Shown in pieces: positions 53,204 to 61,708 of a stretch of DNA of 64,000 nucleotides (positions are counted from its first letter, which is position 1; every line of letters begins with the position of its first letter). Below the pieces are notes generated by a model that saw nothing but the letters and a program-made list of their open reading frames with translations, was not told the DNA's origin and did not search any database. Made by a program: the position numbers and the translations under genes. Source of the stretch: Nocardia asteroides (GTDB taxonomy: Bacteria > Actinomycetota > Actinomycetes > Mycobacteriales > Mycobacteriaceae); NCBI GenBank assembly GCA_019930625.1, contig CP082844.1:1302001-1366000 (forward strand), written 5' to 3'.

Positions 53204-53309
53204 TCCGCCGCTGTCCGCGGCCCAGCTACCGGTGCCCGCCCAGCGACACAGTCGCGACGGCGATCACGCGGAGCGCGCAATGAGGGGGGCCGCGGACAGC
53301 AACGGACCA
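53201..53309. repeat. Long inverted repeat between urtA and urtB
   Basis: GCTGTCCGCGGCCC (53210-53223) and GGGCCGCGGACAGC (53287-53300) are perfect 14-bp arms. With the flanks 53201-53223 and 53287-53309, the arms extend to about 23 bp with few mismatches. The loop is 63 bp. The arm begins at the urtA stop codon. It is probably a stabilising or attenuating structure that keeps the binding protein in excess over permeases. The remaining gap (53310-53511) shows no gene. Confidence 0.65.
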
Positions 53310-53511
53310 CCACAGCCAGGCCGACATCCGGTCAGCATCGACCTCCGGTCCGCATGTCGAACACCCAACGCGCCCAGCGCACCTCACCTCCCGGTTTCGA
53401 GCGAAGCGAGACCGAGCATCCGCCGTTCGCGGCCCTGCTCGCGTCCGAGTGGCCGCCGCGTAGGCGACGAAGGAGCACGCGGAGGCGCGGCAATCAGATA
53501 CAGGAGCTCCC

Positions 53512-54396
53512 ATGGAAGTCGTGATCAGACAGCTGTTCACCGGGCTGAGTCTGGGATCGATTCTCTTGCTCGCCGCGCTCGGTCTCTCGCTGACCTTCGG
53601 TCAGATGGGCGTGATCAACATGGCGCACGGCGAGTTCATCATGGCCGGTTGTTACACGACCTACGTCGTGCAGAAGGTCGTCTCGTCGGCGGGCGTCTCG
53701 CTCGTCGTCTCCCTGCTGGTCGGTTTTCTCGTCGGCGGTCTGCTGGGCGCCGCGCTGGAGATGGGCTTGATCCGGTGGATGTACGACCGGCCGCTGGACA
53801 CCCTGCTGGTCACCTTCGGTGTCGGGCTGGTGCTGCAACAGCTGGCCCGTGACATCTTCGGCGCGCCGGCCAAGAACGTCATCGCGCCGGAGTGGCTCAG
53901 CGGCGGCGTCACGATCCTGGGCGCGGTGGTGCCCAAGACGCGCATCTTCATCCTCGTCCTGGCGGTCGTCGCGGTGACCGCGCTGGCCGCGGTGCTCAAG
54001 GCGACGCCGTTGGGCCGCCGCATCCGCGCGGTGGTGCAGAACCGCGGCTTGGCCGAGACATCGGGCGTGTCCAGCCGTTTCACCGATATCAGCACCTTCT
54101 TCATCGGTTCGGGACTGGCGGGCGTGGCCGGTGTCGCGCTGACGCTGATCGGCTCCACCAGCCCGACCATCGGCCAGAGCTACCTGATCGACGCGTTCCT
54201 CGTGGTGGTCATCGGCGGGCTCGGCCAGATCAAGGGCACGGTGATCGCGGCGTTCGCGCTCGGCCTGCTCAATTCCTACATCGAGTACTCGACCACCGCG
54301 TCCATCGCGAAGGTCATCGTCTTCGTCGTCATCGTGATCGTCCTGCAGGTCCGCCCGCAGGGCCTGTTCACCGTCCGGACAAGGAGCCTGGCATGA
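53512..54396 (+). CDS. urtB: Urea ABC transporter permease
   Basis: 294 residues, LivH-type permease with about eight helices (LFTGLSLGSILLLAALGLSL at the start; GMAH-type VINMAHGEFIM near 40; FLVVVIGGLGQIKGT near 240). It is shorter than cyanobacterial UrtB, lacking its periplasmic N-terminal domain. Forms the channel with UrtC. Its stop overlaps the urtC start (ATGA). Confidence 0.92.
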   Translation: MEVVIRQLFTGLSLGSILLLAALGLSLTFGQMGVINMAHGEFIMAGCYTTYVVQKVVSSAGVSLVVSLLVGFLVGGLLGAALEMGLIRWMYDRPLDTLLVTFGVGLVLQQLARDIFGAPAKNVIAPEWLSGGVTILGAVVPKTRIFILVLAVVAVTALAAVLKATPLGRRIRAVVQNRGLAETSGVSSRFTDISTFFIGSGLAGVAGVALTLIGSTSPTIGQSYLIDAFLVVVIGGLGQIKGTVIAAFALGLLNSYIEYSTTASIAKVIVFVVIVIVLQVRPQGLFTVRTRSLA

Positions 54397-55535
54397 CCTC
54401 GCTCGTACAACGGTGGCGCGCGCACTCCTCGCTCGGCGCGCCGACCGGATTCGCCGTCGCCGCCATCCTGTTGTTCGCGGTCGCGCCCGCCGTGCTCAGC
54501 GATTTCCGGCTCAACCTGCTGGCGAAGTTCCTGTGCTTCGCGATCGTCGCGGTCGGCATCGGCTTGGCTTGGGGGCGAGGCGGAATGCTCACCCTGGGTC
54601 AGGGCGTGTTCTTCGGTATCGGCGCCTACATCATGGCCATGCATCTGCAGATGGCCGACGCCGCCCGGCTCGGCAACGACGTGCCGGAATTCATGGAGAT
54701 CGCGGGCATTCGCGAGTTGCCGTCGTTCTGGAAGCCTTTCGCGTCGGCTCCGGTGGCGCTGCTCGGCATCCTGGTGCTGCCCGCGCTGATCGCCGCGGCC
54801 TTGGGATACGGCGTGTTCAAGCGCCGCGTGAAGGGCGCGTACTTCGCCATCCTCAGTCAGGCGCTGGCCGCCGCGCTGGCCATCCTGCTGACCGGCCAGC
54901 AAGCCATCGGCGGGTTCACCGGCCTGTCGGATTTCCGCGCGTTCTTCGGGTTCAAGCTGTCGGACCCGGTCAACCGGCAGATGCTGTTCTTCATCGCCGC
55001 CGGCACGCTGCTGGTGGTGGTGGCGCTGGTGCGGCAGCTGATGCACAGCCGGTACGGCGAGCTGCTCGTGGCGGTGCGCGACCAGGAGGAGCGCGTGCGT
55101 TTCCTGGGGTACGACCCGGCGAACGTGAAGATCGTCGCCTACGTGGTCGCCGCCTTCTTCGCGGGCATCGCCGGTGCGTTGTTCACCCCGATCGTCGGCA
55201 TCATCTCCCCCGCCGACATCGGTGTCGTTCCCTCGATCGCCTTCCTCATCGGCGTGGCGATCGGCGGCCGGACCACCCTGCTCGGTCCGGTGCTCGGCGC
55301 GATCGGCGTGGCGTGGGCGCAGACGGCGCTGTCCGAGGAGTTCCCGTCGGGGTGGACGTATCTGCAAGGCGTGCTGTTCATCGTGGTGGTCGGGTTCGTC
55401 CCGGCCGGGCTCGCCGGACTGTGGCCCCTGGTGAAGGGCGTTCGGGACAACCGATTCCGGCGTCCCGCTCCGGCTCCGGCCGTGGTGGCCGCGGCGGCGC
55501 AGGCACCTGTGACGGAGAAGGTGGAATCGCGATGA
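54393..55535 (+). CDS. urtC: Urea ABC transporter permease
   Basis: 380 residues, LivM-type with about ten helices. Typical: GGMLTLGQGVFFGIGAYIMA near 55, YGELLVAVRDQEERVRFLG near 225 and IGGRTTLLGPVLGA near 290. A loop of about 30 residues (ADAARLGNDVPEFMEIAGIR) follows the third helix, as in UrtC. Start ATG overlaps urtB; its end overlaps urtD. Confidence 0.92.
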   Translation: MTSLVQRWRAHSSLGAPTGFAVAAILLFAVAPAVLSDFRLNLLAKFLCFAIVAVGIGLAWGRGGMLTLGQGVFFGIGAYIMAMHLQMADAARLGNDVPEFMEIAGIRELPSFWKPFASAPVALLGILVLPALIAAALGYGVFKRRVKGAYFAILSQALAAALAILLTGQQAIGGFTGLSDFRAFFGFKLSDPVNRQMLFFIAAGTLLVVVALVRQLMHSRYGELLVAVRDQEERVRFLGYDPANVKIVAYVVAAFFAGIAGALFTPIVGIISPADIGVVPSIAFLIGVAIGGRTTLLGPVLGAIGVAWAQTALSEEFPSGWTYLQGVLFIVVVGFVPAGLAGLWPLVKGVRDNRFRRPAPAPAVVAAAAQAPVTEKVESR

Positions 55536-56386
55536 CCGAGACCGCGCACGAACCGAAGCTCGGCGGCAACGCCGGGATGTCCAGTGAGTACCTCGAGATC
55601 CGTGGCCTTTCGGTGAGTTTCGACGGATTCAAAGCCGTCACCGACGTCGATTTGACAGTGTTGCAGGGCGATCTGCGCTTCTTGATCGGTCCCAACGGCG
55701 CGGGCAAGACGACGCTCATCGACGCGATCACCGGGCTGGTCCCGGCGACCGGGTCGGCGCAGAAGACCGGTGTGGAACTGCTCGGCAAGAAGGTGCACCA
55801 GATCGCCCGGCTCGGAGTCGGACGCACGTTCCAGACCGCGAGCGTGTTCGAACAGCTCAGCGTGCTCCAGAACCTCGACATCGCGGCGGGCGCGGGACGT
55901 TCGGCGCTCACCATGCTGCGCCGCCGCAAATCGGTGCTGCCCGCCATTGAGGAGGCTTTGGAGACCACGGGTCTGGCCGACCTTCGCGACAAGCCCGCCG
56001 GGGTGCTCGCGCACGGACAGAAACAGTGGCTCGAGATCGGCATGCTCCTGGTGCAGAACGCCTCGGTGCTGCTGCTGGACGAGCCGGTGGCCGGGATGAG
56101 CGCCGAGGAGCGGGAGGAGACCGGCAACCTGTTGCGCCGCATCGGCGGCGACCGGGTCGTCGTGGTGGTCGAGCACGACATGGATTTCATGCGCGCCTTC
56201 GCCAGCTCGGTCACCGTCCTCGCCGGCGGCACAGTGCTCAGCGAAGGGACCGTCGAACAGGTCCAGGCGGATCCGAAGGTCCAAGAGGTCTATCTCGGCA
56301 CCGCCGCGGCGGTCGGGACCGAACTGGAGGACGCGTCGACCGCACCTGCCCCGCAGTTACCCCAGGAAGGCGACAGCGATGCTTGA
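55532..56386 (+). CDS. urtD: Urea ABC transporter ATP-binding protein
   Basis: 284 residues. Walker A GPNGAGKTTLIDAITG near 54, Q loop, signature AHGQKQWLEIGM near 165 (variant LSGGQ), Walker B VLLLDEPVAGMS, H loop VVEHDMDFM. The acidic N-terminal leader (MTETAHEPKLGGNAGMSS) precedes the domain. UrtD and UrtE act as the two ATPases. ATG 55532 overlaps the urtC stop; the long open frame upstream is noise. Confidence 0.92.
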   Translation: MTETAHEPKLGGNAGMSSEYLEIRGLSVSFDGFKAVTDVDLTVLQGDLRFLIGPNGAGKTTLIDAITGLVPATGSAQKTGVELLGKKVHQIARLGVGRTFQTASVFEQLSVLQNLDIAAGAGRSALTMLRRRKSVLPAIEEALETTGLADLRDKPAGVLAHGQKQWLEIGMLLVQNASVLLLDEPVAGMSAEEREETGNLLRRIGGDRVVVVVEHDMDFMRAFASSVTVLAGGTVLSEGTVEQVQADPKVQEVYLGTAAAVGTELEDASTAPAPQLPQEGDSDA

Positions 56387-57071
56387 ACTCACCGATATCC
56401 ACTCCGGCTACGGCCGCACCGAGGTGATCCACGGCGTCTCGGTGACCGTGCCGGACGACAGCGTGGTCGCCATCATGGGGCACAACGGCGCCGGGAAGAC
56501 CACGCTGCTGCGCACCGCCGTCGGCTTGATCGGCGCGAAGTCGGGCCGCATCGAGTTCGATGGGGAAACGATCACCAAGCTCGCGCCGTCGCGGCGAGTG
56601 CGCCGCGGGATCGCGTACGTGCCGCAGGGACAGCAGAGTTTCCCCCAACTGACCACCGCCGAGAATTTGCAGGTGGTCGCGGACGGCCGTAAACGCGGCA
56701 AGGCGCTGATCGATGAAGCGCTCGAGCTGTTCCCCGCGCTGCGCGAGTTGCTCACCCGCAAGGCGGGCCTGCTGTCCGGCGGCCAGCGTCAGCAACTCGC
56801 CATCGCGCGGGCGCTGATCACCGAGCCGAAACTGCTCATCCTCGATGAGCCGACCGAAGGGATCCAGCCGTCGGTGGTCGCCGAGATCGAGCGCACCATC
56901 ATCGATCTCACCCGGCGCGGCGGGCTGAGCGTGCTGCTGGTCGAACAGCACATCGGCTTCGCGTTGCAGGCGGCGCAGCGCTACTACGTGCTGCAATCCG
57001 GCCGGGTGACCTCCACGGGCGCGGGTGGCGCGGGCGCCGAGAGCGCGGTCCGCTCGGCGATGGCGATCTGA
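56379..57071 (+). CDS. urtE: Urea ABC transporter ATP-binding protein
   Basis: 230 residues, LivF-type. Walker A GHNGAGKTTLLRTAVGLIG near 35, YVPQGQQSFPQLTTAENL (Q loop) near 85, signature LSGGQRQQLAIARALI near 130, Walker B LLILDEPTEGIQPS, H-loop EQHIGFA. Overlaps urtD by 8 bp. Last urt gene; a GntR gene follows 8 bp later and could be in the same transcript. Confidence 0.92.
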   Translation: MLELTDIHSGYGRTEVIHGVSVTVPDDSVVAIMGHNGAGKTTLLRTAVGLIGAKSGRIEFDGETITKLAPSRRVRRGIAYVPQGQQSFPQLTTAENLQVVADGRKRGKALIDEALELFPALRELLTRKAGLLSGGQRQQLAIARALITEPKLLILDEPTEGIQPSVVAEIERTIIDLTRRGGLSVLLVEQHIGFALQAAQRYYVLQSGRVTSTGAGGAGAESAVRSAMAI

Positions 57072-57079
57072 GCACCGCC

Positions 57080-57781
57080 GTGACGCGCGACAGGGGGCGG
57101 ATTCCCTTGCGTGAGCAGGTGTACGACTCGTTGCGCCACGACCTGGCCACCGGAGCCATCGTGCCGACCGAACGGCTCGGCGAAGAACGTCTCGCCGAAA
57201 CTTACGGGGTCTCACGCACCCCGGTGCGCGAGGCGCTGGCCCGATTGCAGGCGGACGGCCTGGTGGAGCGGCTCGCCGACGGCTTGTACCCGTACCGTCC
57301 CCGACTGGACGAACTCGATCACCTCTACGAGTTACGGCTCGTGCTGGAGGCCAGGGGCATGCAACGAGTGGGGCCGTCCGGCGAGGCTCCCGTGCACGAT
57401 CTGGAACTCGTGCGCGCGGAACTCGACGTCTGGCGCGCGCTCCTCGACGACCCACCCGAACCCGGCCCGGCGCTGGTGGCAGCCGACGAACGATTCCACA
57501 CCACCCTGCTCGCGGCCGCGGGCAACGCCGCTCTCGCCGACGCCCTCACCGCCGTGCACGTCCGTGTGCGCCCGGTGCGCACACTGGACATGCCGACCCC
57601 GGAACGAATCGCCACGATGACCGCCGAGCACATCGCGGTGGCCGAACATCTGGTCTCCGGTGCGGTGGACGCGGCGGCGGCCACGCTCACCGCCCACATC
57701 GACACCTCGCGAACGCACGTGCTGGCCCGCGCGCAGCACGCGCTGCGCCTGACCAAACTCGGCCGCGCCGTGCGCGATTGA
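57080..57781 (+). CDS. GntR-family regulator (FCD-type, FadR subfamily)
   Basis: 233 residues, GTG start. N-terminal winged helix: PLREQVYDSLRHDLATGAIV, RLAETYGVSRTPVREALARL. The FCD effector domain (80-225) is all-helical with metal-ligand type Asp/His positions (ERFHTTLL, EHIAVAEHL). Immediately after urtE, so a plausible sensor for the urea operon or a nitrogen compound. A matching operator-like sequence lies upstream of urtA. No direct evidence of target. Confidence 0.85.
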   Translation: MTRDRGRIPLREQVYDSLRHDLATGAIVPTERLGEERLAETYGVSRTPVREALARLQADGLVERLADGLYPYRPRLDELDHLYELRLVLEARGMQRVGPSGEAPVHDLELVRAELDVWRALLDDPPEPGPALVAADERFHTTLLAAAGNAALADALTAVHVRVRPVRTLDMPTPERIATMTAEHIAVAEHLVSGAVDAAAATLTAHIDTSRTHVLARAQHALRLTKLGRAVRD

Positions 57782-57785
57782 CGTG

Positions 57786-58658
57786 TCAGCAGCTCTGCTG
57801 GAAGGGGAAGCACTCGGTGGGCCGGTACGCGGGCGGCGACGGGGTGGGAGTCGTCGTATCGGTCGCCGGGAGCGGCTGCGCCGAGTCGTGGGCCAAGGCG
57901 GTGGCGATCACCCCGAGCACGAACAGGACTCCGACCACCGCGATCACGACGACCGACCAACCGGCGTAGGCCTGTCCCTTCGTCGCGACGCCCGGCGTCG
58001 GCTGCACGCGCGGCTTGGGTGAGCGGGCGATGGTCGTGACCGGCTCCGGCGCCTGGTCTTCGAAGCCCGCCTCGAGCAGTTCCGCGCGGGACGGCGCGAT
58101 CTCCGCCAGACCGAGCGCGCCGCACGCGCCGATGACCCGGTCCACGGTCCAGTTGCGCGGTCCCGCGGAGAATCCCTCCAGGTAGATACGCAGCTCGGTC
58201 GCGTCGGTGACGTTTCCGACGACGACGTCCAAACCCGGCCGCAGGCTGGTGCGCGCCGGTCGCACCACGGCGCCCCGGAACGGGACGAGCACCACGGCGC
58301 CGCTGATGTGGCCGGGGTCCTGTAACGCCCGCTGGAGCATGTGCTTGACCGCGTAGATGCCGTGTTCCACGCGCTCGGCGGGGCTCCCGGATTCCGGGTC
58401 GTCCAATTCCACCGGTGCGTCGCTGATCTTCCACGGTTCTTCGGCCGGTGTGCTCAGAATGCCGCTCTGCCTGCGCCGGAACCCGTGTACCTCCAGCACG
58501 GTCAGCCCACGCGGGGTCCACACCACGGCGTCGACGCGCCGGTTGTCCGCTTCCAGATCGATCACGGCGAGGCCGGTCGTCGGATACGACCGCAGGCACG
58601 CGACGAATTCCCGCTCGGCACCGGAAAGCTCCGCTCCGGGCCTGATCCTCACCAGCAT
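57786..58658 (-). CDS. NERD-domain membrane protein
   Basis: 290 residues. N-terminal NERD (nuclease-related) domain, about 1-150: LEADNRRVDAVVWTPRGLTV then LEVHGF; the last position is His where NERD proteins usually have Lys (E-x-K). A middle region (150-215) leads to one membrane helix VVVIAVVGVLFVLGVIATAL near 240, and a short tail with two cysteines, threonine/proline-rich. So the nuclease-like part faces the cytosol. Start ATG 58658 with AGGGG upstream. Function unknown. Confidence 0.78.
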   Translation of the reverse strand: MLVRIRPGAELSGAEREFVACLRSYPTTGLAVIDLEADNRRVDAVVWTPRGLTVLEVHGFRRRQSGILSTPAEEPWKISDAPVELDDPESGSPAERVEHGIYAVKHMLQRALQDPGHISGAVVLVPFRGAVVRPARTSLRPGLDVVVGNVTDATELRIYLEGFSAGPRNWTVDRVIGACGALGLAEIAPSRAELLEAGFEDQAPEPVTTIARSPKPRVQPTPGVATKGQAYAGWSVVVIAVVGVLFVLGVIATALAHDSAQPLPATDTTTPTPSPPAYRPTECFPFQQSC

Positions 58659-58873
58659 CTGTTCCCCTGCCGACCTGTTGTCCACACCTGACGCCGCGAA
58701 ACGCACTGCGGCCGCGGTGACCCGCACCGGTACTGATGATGACGGGGTACCCGGCCGAAAACCACTCCGAAAGCAAAAGAATGCTGACCTCCGCACGGGA
58801 TACTGCCAAGTAGGCTCGAATCTCGGTCGGCACCGACGCCGGCCGAACAGACCACGCGGAGGTGGCAACCAGC

Positions 58874-59419
58874 ATGGTTTCAGCGCTGCAACCACGCATC
58901 TCACCCGGACGGTTCCGAGAACTCGGCCCGCTCAACTGGGTTGTCTGGCAGGTGCTTTCCCGCGCCGCAGGCACCGGTGACGCCCACTTGTTCAGCACGC
59001 TCGGCCGCACCCGCGGTCTGTTCCGGGGCTGGCTGCACTACTCGGGCAAACTCATGCCGGGCGGACGCCTGCCCCGTCACGAGTCCGAGCTGGTCATCAT
59101 CCGGGTCGCGCACCTGCGCGGCTGCGACTACGAGATGGACCATCACATCCGGCTCGGCAGGCGCGCCGGGGTGACGGGCGAAATCCTCGAGCGGCTGCGC
59201 GAAGGCCCCGCGGCAGCGGGCTGGTCGGACAAGCACCGGGCGCTGCTGGCCGCCGTGGACCAACTCGTGCGGACGCGCGACCTCGACGACGACACCTGGG
59301 CGGAACTGGCGAAGCACTACGACGAGCGCAGTCTGATCGAAATCGTCCTGCTGATCAACCAATACGACGGGCTGGCCTCCACCATCACCGCGCTGCGCAT
59401 CCAGCGCGACGGCGTCTAG
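58874..59419 (+). CDS. Carboxymuconolactone decarboxylase (CMD) family protein
   Basis: 181 residues, the helical CMD/AhpD fold. Core: LPRHESELVIIRVAHLRGCD followed by YEMDHHIRLGRRAG, with Cys-Tyr-x-x-x-His-His in place of AhpD's CxxC, so it lacks the peroxidase-type cysteine pair. Family members decarboxylate carboxymuconolactone or act as hydroperoxide-related proteins. Start ATG 58874 with GGAGGTGG. Its 3' end overlaps the convergent tetR gene by 4 bp. Confidence 0.82.
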   Translation: MVSALQPRISPGRFRELGPLNWVVWQVLSRAAGTGDAHLFSTLGRTRGLFRGWLHYSGKLMPGGRLPRHESELVIIRVAHLRGCDYEMDHHIRLGRRAGVTGEILERLREGPAAAGWSDKHRALLAAVDQLVRTRDLDDDTWAELAKHYDERSLIEIVLLINQYDGLASTITALRIQRDGV

Positions 59420-60198
59420 GAGCCGACGGGCGGCCCCTCGATCCGGCGCGCCAGACCGTCCAGCACCAGCGCCAAACCGAATTCCCAGGCGTGATCGGCG
59501 CTGTAGGCGGCGTCGTGCGCTCGGCCCGCGGACGCGCCGATACGTGCGGCCAGCGGGTAGCGCTGGGCATCGAAAACCTGCGCCAGGATCGGTGCGGCCC
59601 GTTCCCACCACTGCCCGTCGGACATGGCGCTGTCGGCCGCGGCACGCGCACTGTCGATGGCGATGCGGGCGACGGAGGTGACCCAGCCGAGCACGAACGT
59701 CAGTGCGGCGTCCATGGCGACGTCGTCGAGCCCGAGGCCCGCGAAGGCCTCCAGCTCGTGGTCGTATTTGGCGGCGAGGCCGGGGCCGAGCGGTGGCCGG
59801 GTGGTGGGCAGATACGCCACCCAGGGATGGCGGGCCAGCATGACGCGGTTCTCGGCCGCGATCCGGGCGACCCGCTCGCGCCAGGACAGGCCGGTGAGGT
59901 CGGCGCGCTCCATCCGCGCGTAGACCGTGTCCAGCATCAGGTCGAGCAGTTCGGCCTTTCCCGGCACGTAGGTGTAGGTGGCCATCGGGGTCAGGCCGAG
60001 CCTGGTGGCGACGGCGCGCATCGTCAGCGCGCCGAGCCCGTCGGTGTCGGCGATCTCGATCGCCGCGGCGACGACCGCCTCGATGCTGCTGCGCTGCTTC
60101 GGCCCCCGGCCCGTGCCGGAAGCGGGCGGAATCCGCCACAGCAACTCCAGCGTGCGCACCGGGTCGCCCGCACCGCTGCGTTCCTTCGGCTGTTCCAC
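59416..60198 (-). CDS. TetR family regulator (tetracycline-repressor C-terminal type)
   Basis: 260 residues. TetR helix-turn-helix near 40-80 (GLGALTMRAVATRLGLTPMA, TYTYVPGKAELLDLM) with a ~35-residue N-terminal leader. The C-terminal domain has the class-I TetR_C form (ERADLTGLSWRERVARIA, then FGLALVLDGLARRI). Divergent from the VOC gene; the AT-rich gap carries two palindromes that fit its binding. Confidence 0.83.
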   Translation of the reverse strand: MEQPKERSGAGDPVRTLELLWRIPPASGTGRGPKQRSSIEAVVAAAIEIADTDGLGALTMRAVATRLGLTPMATYTYVPGKAELLDLMLDTVYARMERADLTGLSWRERVARIAAENRVMLARHPWVAYLPTTRPPLGPGLAAKYDHELEAFAGLGLDDVAMDAALTFVLGWVTSVARIAIDSARAAADSAMSDGQWWERAAPILAQVFDAQRYPLAARIGASAGRAHDAAYSADHAWEFGLALVLDGLARRIEGPPVGS

Positions 60199-60274
60199 CG
60201 CCGCCTCCTCAACCCATTCGGATCACCGATCGTATCGATGTGACCCAGCTCATAGTGCACCACTCCAAGAGAAT

Positions 60275-60301
60275 CTATACAAAGTATAGAGTACTTAGTA
60301 C
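60275..60301. promoter_or_regulatory. Two adjacent palindromes, candidate TetR operator
   Basis: CTATAC-AAA-GTATAG (60275-60289) and GTACTTAGTAC (60291-60301) stand one base apart between the divergent tetR and VOC genes. The region is AT-rich. Confidence 0.5.
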
Positions 60302-60331
60302 AGAGTTGATTGCCGTCGCCGAGGAGGACTC

Positions 60332-60709
60332 ATGAACATCACCGCTTCCGCCATCTCGCTCAACGTCCCCGACCCGGCCGCCTCGGCGAAGTTCCTCATC
60401 GACCACCTCGGTTTCGAGGAGAAGATGTCGGCCGACGGGTTCGTCTCCCTGGACCGCGCCGACGCCGGATCGAACGTCATCTACTTGCGCACCGGGCTGG
60501 CGAGCTTCAAGCCGAAGAGCGCCGCGGGCAGCGCGGGCGAGGGCCTGCTCGTCGTCTTCGTCGTCGATGACATCGACGCCGAGTACGCCCGGCTGCAAGG
60601 CGAGGGAGTGCCGATCGTGACACCCATCGAGACCGAAGAGTGGGGCGAGCGGTACTTCCAGATGAGTGATCCGAACGGAATCATCATCCAATTGGTGCAG
60701 TGGGTATGA
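60332..60709 (+). CDS. VOC family protein (glyoxalase-like)
   Basis: 125 residues. Single VOC domain: ASAISLNVPDPAASAKFLID, EEKMSADGFVSLDRADAG, VFVVDDIDAEYARLQGEG and QMSDPNGIIIQLVQWV. Metal-type residues are present at the usual positions. Strong AGGAGGA ribosome site. Probably induced through the divergent TetR. Followed by a 15-bp-stem terminator. Confidence 0.82.
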   Translation: MNITASAISLNVPDPAASAKFLIDHLGFEEKMSADGFVSLDRADAGSNVIYLRTGLASFKPKSAAGSAGEGLLVVFVVDDIDAEYARLQGEGVPIVTPIETEEWGERYFQMSDPNGIIIQLVQWV

Positions 60710-60710
60710 G

Positions 60711-60747
60711 CGAACGGCGCGGATCTCGCGAGGATCCGCGCCGTTCG
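60711..60747. terminator. Bidirectional terminator, 15-bp stem
   Basis: CGAACGGCGCGGATC (60711-60725) pairs with GATCCGCGCCGTTCG (60733-60747); 7-nt loop. Lies between the convergent VOC and qorB-like genes. Confidence 0.85.
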
Positions 60748-60760
60748 GCTTCGGCGGCCC

Positions 60761-61612
60761 TCAGCCGAGCGCGGCCCGGAATACTTCGACGGCCGCGGTA
60801 GCCGGTCGGCCGAGCAGTTTCTCCAGGTCTCCTGAGCGCACGTCGAGAATGCCCTCGGCGATGCCCGCGTCGGCGTCGGCAAGCGCCTTCGCGTAGGCCT
60901 CCGGCAATCCGGCCTGGATCAACGCGGCGGCGTAGTCCGCCTCCGGCAGGTTCTCGTAGCGCACCGGCTTGCCCGCCGCCTCCGAAATCGCTTGGGCCAA
61001 TTCGGCATAGGTGAGGCTGTCCCCGCCGCCGAGTTCGTACACCCGGCCCGCGTGACCCTCGGTGGTGAGCACCCGTGCGGCAGCTTCGGCATAGTCGGCG
61101 CGCGCCGCACCGGCCACCCGCCCGTCGCCCGCGGCTCCGCGCAGCACGCCCGACTCCACCGCGCCCGCGAGGCCGCCCAGGTAGTTCTCCCAGTACCAGC
61201 CATTGCGCAGAAGGACATGCGGCACGGCGGATTCGGCGAGCACCGCTTCGGTGGCCTTGTGCTCCTGCGCGAGAATCAACGGGTTGTCGATCGCGTTCGG
61301 AATGCTGGTGTAGGCGAGTAGTTCCACGCCCGCGCGTTCCGCCGCGCGGATGACGTTGGTGTGCTGAGCTACTCGTGCGCCGAACTCGTTGCCCGAGACC
61401 AGCAGCACCCGGTCGACGCCCTCGAGAGCGCGTTCGAAGGCCGCCGGGTCGCCATAGCCGGCCTGCCGGACATCCACTCCACGTTCGGACAGGTCGGCCA
61501 CCTTCCGTGGATCACGCACGATCGCGACGACGGGCGTCGCCCCCGCGCGCAACAACTCCTCCACCACCAGTCGGCCCAACTGTCCACTGGCTCCGGTCAC
61601 GGCGACGGTCAT
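60761..61612 (-). CDS. NmrA-type SDR, quinone-oxidoreductase-like (QorB)
   Basis: 283 residues. Rossmann GASGQLGRLVVEELLRAGA at the start, and YTSIPNA near 105 plus LRNGWYWENY near 140, the family pattern of QorB/NmrA-like NADPH-binding proteins. Likely reduces quinones with NADPH or senses redox state. Divergent from an HxlR regulator (QorR-like) 96 bp away, as in other bacteria. Confidence 0.82.
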   Translation of the reverse strand: MTVAVTGASGQLGRLVVEELLRAGATPVVAIVRDPRKVADLSERGVDVRQAGYGDPAAFERALEGVDRVLLVSGNEFGARVAQHTNVIRAAERAGVELLAYTSIPNAIDNPLILAQEHKATEAVLAESAVPHVLLRNGWYWENYLGGLAGAVESGVLRGAAGDGRVAGAARADYAEAAARVLTTEGHAGRVYELGGGDSLTYAELAQAISEAAGKPVRYENLPEADYAAALIQAGLPEAYAKALADADAGIAEGILDVRSGDLEKLLGRPATAAVEVFRAALG

Positions 61613-61638
61613 GAATACCTCCCAGGCATACGAATTTT

Positions 61639-61663
61639 ATAGTGCTAACTATTCGTAAGTACT
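61639..61663. promoter_or_regulatory. Candidate HxlR operator
   Basis: ATAGT-GCTA-ACTAT (61639-61652), followed by AGTACTAT (61658-61665), in the qorB/hxlR intergenic region. HxlR proteins bind AT-rich inverted repeats with TACT/AGTA-type cores, so both are plausible half-sites. Confidence 0.45.
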
Positions 61664-61708
61664 ATGCATTCCGTGGCCACTGTGGTCAAGTTCGCTACCA
61701 TTACGGTC

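Noticed and set aside
53201..53309. Insertion sequence or MITE
   Set aside because: No transposase, no target duplication visible; a single copy in the window. A transcript hairpin is the simpler reading.
54413..55531. Long frame leading into urtD
   Set aside because: Shadow of urtC; UrtD begins at 55532 with the normal leader and Walker A distance.
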